Shown here: in pieces, positions 5,225 to 7,346 of the stretch
How the letters are laid out: each line of letters opens with the position of its first letter
Position numbering within the stretch: position 1 is the first letter of the stretch
Source: an uncultured Holosporaceae bacterium
GTDB taxonomy: Bacteria; Pseudomonadota; Alphaproteobacteria; CAISOG01
Assembly (NCBI GenBank): GCA_903887035.1
Contig: CAISOG010000200.1
Coordinates: 1 to 7,346 of the forward strand
Reading direction: 5' to 3'
Length of the DNA stretch: 7,346 bases
Program-made: the position numbers and the translations under genes
Notes under the pieces: model-generated
Seen by the model: the letters and a program-made list of their open reading frames with translations, nothing else
What the model was told of the DNA's origin: nothing
The model's database searches: none

Positions 5225-6226
5225 ATGCTGTGGCGCACCCCATGGTGGTGGCATCAGGATGGGTGGGATGCCCGCCTTGTCCGTAGCGCCCTTATGCCCG
5301 CCAGCTGGCTTTACAGCCTGGGGCTATGGCTGGATAGGAACGCATCGCACCCGGTGGCCGCCGCGCTGCCAACCCTGGTGGTGGGGGGGGTAACGGCAGG
5401 CGGATCCGGCAAAACCCCCGTGGTGCAATTTATCGCGCGTCGGTTGCAACAGCTTGGCCAAAGCCCGCACATCGGCCTGCGCGGCTATGGCGGGCGGGTT
5501 AGCGATCCGCGGCAAGTGTTGGTGGGCGATACCGTCGATACAGTGGGCGATGAAGCGTTGCTGCATACCGCACTTGCCCCAACCTGGGTTGGCCGTAATC
5601 GCCTGGCCTTGGCGCAATTGGCGGCGGCGGCGGGTGCCAGCCAACTGCTGCTGGATGATGGGATGCAGCATTGGCGGCTAAGCCCGACCATCAGCCTGCT
5701 GGTAATTGATGGCAGTGTCGGGTTGGGCAATGGCCGCCTGCTGCCCGCGGGTGGGCTGCGCGAACCCTGGGCAGCGGTGGTTGCCCGCGCCGATGCCCTG
5801 TTAATCCTGGGTAAAGATAGTCAGCAGCTGGCCAACCGTTGGCCAGCCAGCAAGCCATTGCTGCGCGGGCAGCTGGCGGTGGAGCAGGCGCATCAGGAGA
5901 AAGTGGCCAATCGGCGATGGTTGGCCTTTGCCGGCATTGGGCGGCCTGAAAAATTCTGGGATAGCCTGCGCGCGGTGGGGGCAGAGCTGGCAGCGGTGCA
6001 GGCCTTTGCCGATCACCACCCCTATCGTGCGGGGGAGATGGAGCAGCTGGCGCATCGCGCCGCCAAGCTGTCGGCGGAGTTAATCACCACCCGCAAGGAT
6101 TGGGTGCGACTGCCCCCCGAATGGCAACAACGGGTGCAAGTGTTGGAGGTGGCGTTGCAGCTGGACAGCGACAGCCTGACCGCGATGGATAAGCTGTTGC
6201 AACGGCTGGTGGATACAGCGGTATGA
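5225..6226 (+). CDS. lpxK: Tetraacyldisaccharide 4'-kinase (lipid A 4'-kinase)
   Basis: LpxK phosphorylates the 4' position of the tetraacylated disaccharide to give lipid IVA, a membrane-associated step just before Kdo addition. From ATG 5225 the protein has 333 residues. Motifs: hydrophobic, Trp-rich N-terminus with PASWLYSLG (26-34), typical of the membrane-facing part; P-loop GGVTAGGSGKT (54-64) with Lys63; LRGYGGR (85-91); VGDE (107-110); DDGMQH (144-149); RLLPAGGLREP; AFAGIGRPEKF (234-244); DHHPY (263-267); TTRKDWVRLP (288-297). I prefer ATG 5225 to the TTG at 5219 because GGGA at 5214-5217 is about 7 bases before the ATG and would be almost touching the TTG. A run of eight G lies in the P-loop codons. 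It starts 12 bp after waaA and overlaps the next gene by 4 bp, which suggests coupled translation. Confidence 0.95.
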   Translation: MLWRTPWWWHQDGWDARLVRSALMPASWLYSLGLWLDRNASHPVAAALPTLVVGGVTAGGSGKTPVVQFIARRLQQLGQSPHIGLRGYGGRVSDPRQVLVGDTVDTVGDEALLHTALAPTWVGRNRLALAQLAAAAGASQLLLDDGMQHWRLSPTISLLVIDGSVGLGNGRLLPAGGLREPWAAVVARADALLILGKDSQQLANRWPASKPLLRGQLAVEQAHQEKVANRRWLAFAGIGRPEKFWDSLRAVGAELAAVQAFADHHPYRAGEMEQLAHRAAKLSAELITTRKDWVRLPPEWQQRVQVLEVALQLDSDSLTAMDKLLQRLVDTAV

Positions 6227-7203
6227 GCCGGTCATCCAGCCATCGCCGCGCCGCCCCCACCATGCGCCGCGCCGTGCCATTTTCCCTGGGCAGGCGGCTG
6301 CGCTATGTGTTGCAGGCTATTCCCCTGTATCTGTTGTTTGGCCTGTTTCGCCTGCTGCCCCTGCCGGCGGCATCCTGGCTGGGCGGGCGTTTGGCCTATG
6401 GGTTGGGGCGAAATCTGCAACGGCGTAACCGCCTGGCGGCCAGTCAATTGGCGATGGCGATGCCCCACTTGAGCGCGCCAGAGCGGCAGAAAATTTTGGC
6501 CGCGATGTGGGACAATTTGGGTCGGGTGGTGGCGGAGCTGGCGCACCTGCCCGCGCTGCGCCGCCGTTTGGCCGATGGGCGGATTCCGATTTTGGGGGCG
6601 CAGGCGGTGGTGGAGATGGCGGCGCATGGCCAGCCCGCGATGTTCGTGTCGGGGCATCTGGGCAATTGGGAGCTTGCCCCCCTGGTCGCGCATCATCTGG
6701 GCATGCCCCCCTATGGCGTTTATCGGGCGGGCAACAACCCATGGTTAGAGCGGTTAATTCGGGCGCAGCGCGACGCCGCCAGCAACCTGGGGCGGCCGCG
6801 TCAGGATTGGCAGGGCTTTGGCATTGCCAAGGGGGCAGAGGGCGGCAAAAAATTGCTGCAAAAAATGAAACAGCGGCAATCAATCGCCCTGTTGATTGAT
6901 CAACGCATGAACGATGGGGTCACGGCACCCTTTTTTGGCCAGCCCGCGATGACCGCCGATGCCGCCACCAAATTGGCGCTGAAATACGGCTATCCGATTG
7001 TGATGGCGCGGGTGGTGCGCGGGCGTGGGCATCAGTTGTCGGTTGAGATTTTGCCCGCCAGCTGGCCGCAAGGCTTTTTGGATGCTGCGGGCGGGGATTT
7101 GGAGCTGGCCAGCCTGAACTGGCTTGCCGCCATCAATCACCAGCTGGAAAGCTGGATCCGTGAACACCCCGCCCAGTGGCTGTGGCTCCATCGCCGCTGG
7201 TAG
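6223..7203 (+). CDS. lpxL: Lipid A biosynthesis lauroyl-type acyltransferase (LpxL/HtrB family)
   Basis: A 326-residue LpxL/LpxM-family acyltransferase, which adds a secondary acyl chain from acyl-ACP to Kdo-lipid A (or a close precursor) at the inner membrane. Seen: a basic N-terminus, then a hydrophobic segment at about 28-48 that fits the single membrane anchor; SGHLGNWE (143-150) with the HX4E catalytic pair His145 and Glu150; YRAGNNPWLERLI (substrate-binding region); LLIDQRMNDG, a conserved block; and a C-terminus ending PAQWLWLHRRW, as usual in this family. Chain length and position (LpxL versus LpxM) cannot be decided from sequence. Its ATG overlaps the lpxK stop (ATGA, 6223-6226), and it is the last gene of the waaA-lpxK-lpxL operon inside the window. 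Confidence 0.93.
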   Translation: MSRSSSHRRAAPTMRRAVPFSLGRRLRYVLQAIPLYLLFGLFRLLPLPAASWLGGRLAYGLGRNLQRRNRLAASQLAMAMPHLSAPERQKILAAMWDNLGRVVAELAHLPALRRRLADGRIPILGAQAVVEMAAHGQPAMFVSGHLGNWELAPLVAHHLGMPPYGVYRAGNNPWLERLIRAQRDAASNLGRPRQDWQGFGIAKGAEGGKKLLQKMKQRQSIALLIDQRMNDGVTAPFFGQPAMTADAATKLALKYGYPIVMARVVRGRGHQLSVEILPASWPQGFLDAAGGDLELASLNWLAAINHQLESWIREHPAQWLWLHRRW

Positions 7204-7346
7204 GGGGATGTTCCGTATAGGATAGCGCCGCCATTACCGCCCCCTCTGCTTTGTTGTCATCCTACCCCCGCTATTACCGCCACTCCGTTGTCATCCTACC
7301 CCTGCCTACCCTTTCCACCACTCCAGTGTCATCCTACCCCTTGTGG
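7204..7346. other. Non-coding tail downstream of the LPS operon
   Basis: 143 bp to the window end with no supported gene. It opens with a short unique stretch (7204-7230) and is then filled by a pyrimidine-rich tandem repeat (described separately). No hairpin with a T tract is complete within the window, so the terminator of the LPS operon is either absent here or lies at or beyond the right edge. Confidence 0.5.
7231..7340. repeat. Three imperfect tandem repeat units sharing a 14-bp core
   Basis: The units are 7231-7268 (38 bp), 7269-7302 (34 bp) and 7303-7340 (38 bp). Each ends in TGTCATCCTACCCC, identical in all three (7255-7268, 7289-7302, 7327-7340). Parts of the remaining sequence are also shared: units 1 and 2 share ATTACCGCC, and units 2 and 3 share CCACTCC before the core. 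The array may continue beyond the window. After the last core comes TTGTGG, which could begin the return arm of a hairpin (CCCC, loop TTGT, GG...). Function unknown. Confidence 0.75.

Noticed and set aside
6232..6883. Long minus-strand frames opposite lpxL (154 and 188 codons)
   Set aside because: They are rich in Pro/Arg/Ala/Gln, mirror a gene with a clear HX4E acyltransferase motif, and show no recognisable domain.
7231..7340. Possible CRISPR array (short repeats about 34-38 bp apart)
   Set aside because: The invariant part is only 14 bp, the sequence between copies is itself partly repeated rather than unique, spacing differs, and no cas gene is present. It fits a degenerate tandem repeat better.

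Overview
The window looks like a chromosomal segment of an alphaproteobacterium. The main pointers are an alphaproteobacterial-type CarD next to a 7Fe ferredoxin (fdxA then carD, an order I know from this class), a complete Kdo/lipid A gene set (so a Gram-negative envelope), and moderately GC-rich coding DNA with much more AT-rich control regions. I cannot name the genus from sequence alone; a Rhodospirillales-like lineage is a guess.

Left edge (1-1108): the window opens inside a mobile element. The first 46 codons match the end of an IS200/IS605-family Y1 transposase (TnpA), starting two codons before its catalytic tyrosine. They run through a 9-bp hairpin with a TTTA loop, the likely right end of the element. 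Directly after it comes a GT41 (O-GlcNAc transferase/SPINDLY-type) glycosyltransferase reading frame that lacks its N-terminal part. The simplest reading is that the element inserted into, or deleted into, this gene and left a 5'-truncated remnant. A complete alpha/beta-hydrolase esterase follows (1239-1928).

Middle (2016-3789, minus strand): fdxA, carD and an orphan parA-like ATPase are read in that order. The fdxA-carD gap (198 bp) is AT-rich and probably carries the carD promoter. carD and parA are 52 bp apart and may be co-transcribed. No parB is visible.

Right (3941-7203, plus strand): waaA, lpxK and an lpxL-type acyltransferase form a compact operon, with a 12-bp gap and then a 4-bp ATGA overlap. 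Together they 4'-phosphorylate lipid A, add Kdo and add a secondary acyl chain at the inner membrane. It is divergent from fdxA across a 151-bp region.

Right edge (7204-7346): non-coding DNA with three imperfect tandem units of 38, 34 and 38 bp, each ending in the same 14-bp core. The last core runs into what may be the first half of a hairpin cut off by the window end. I see no CRISPR, tRNA or rRNA, and no convincing new multi-gene system. The most interesting items are the IS/glycosyltransferase junction and the tail repeat.
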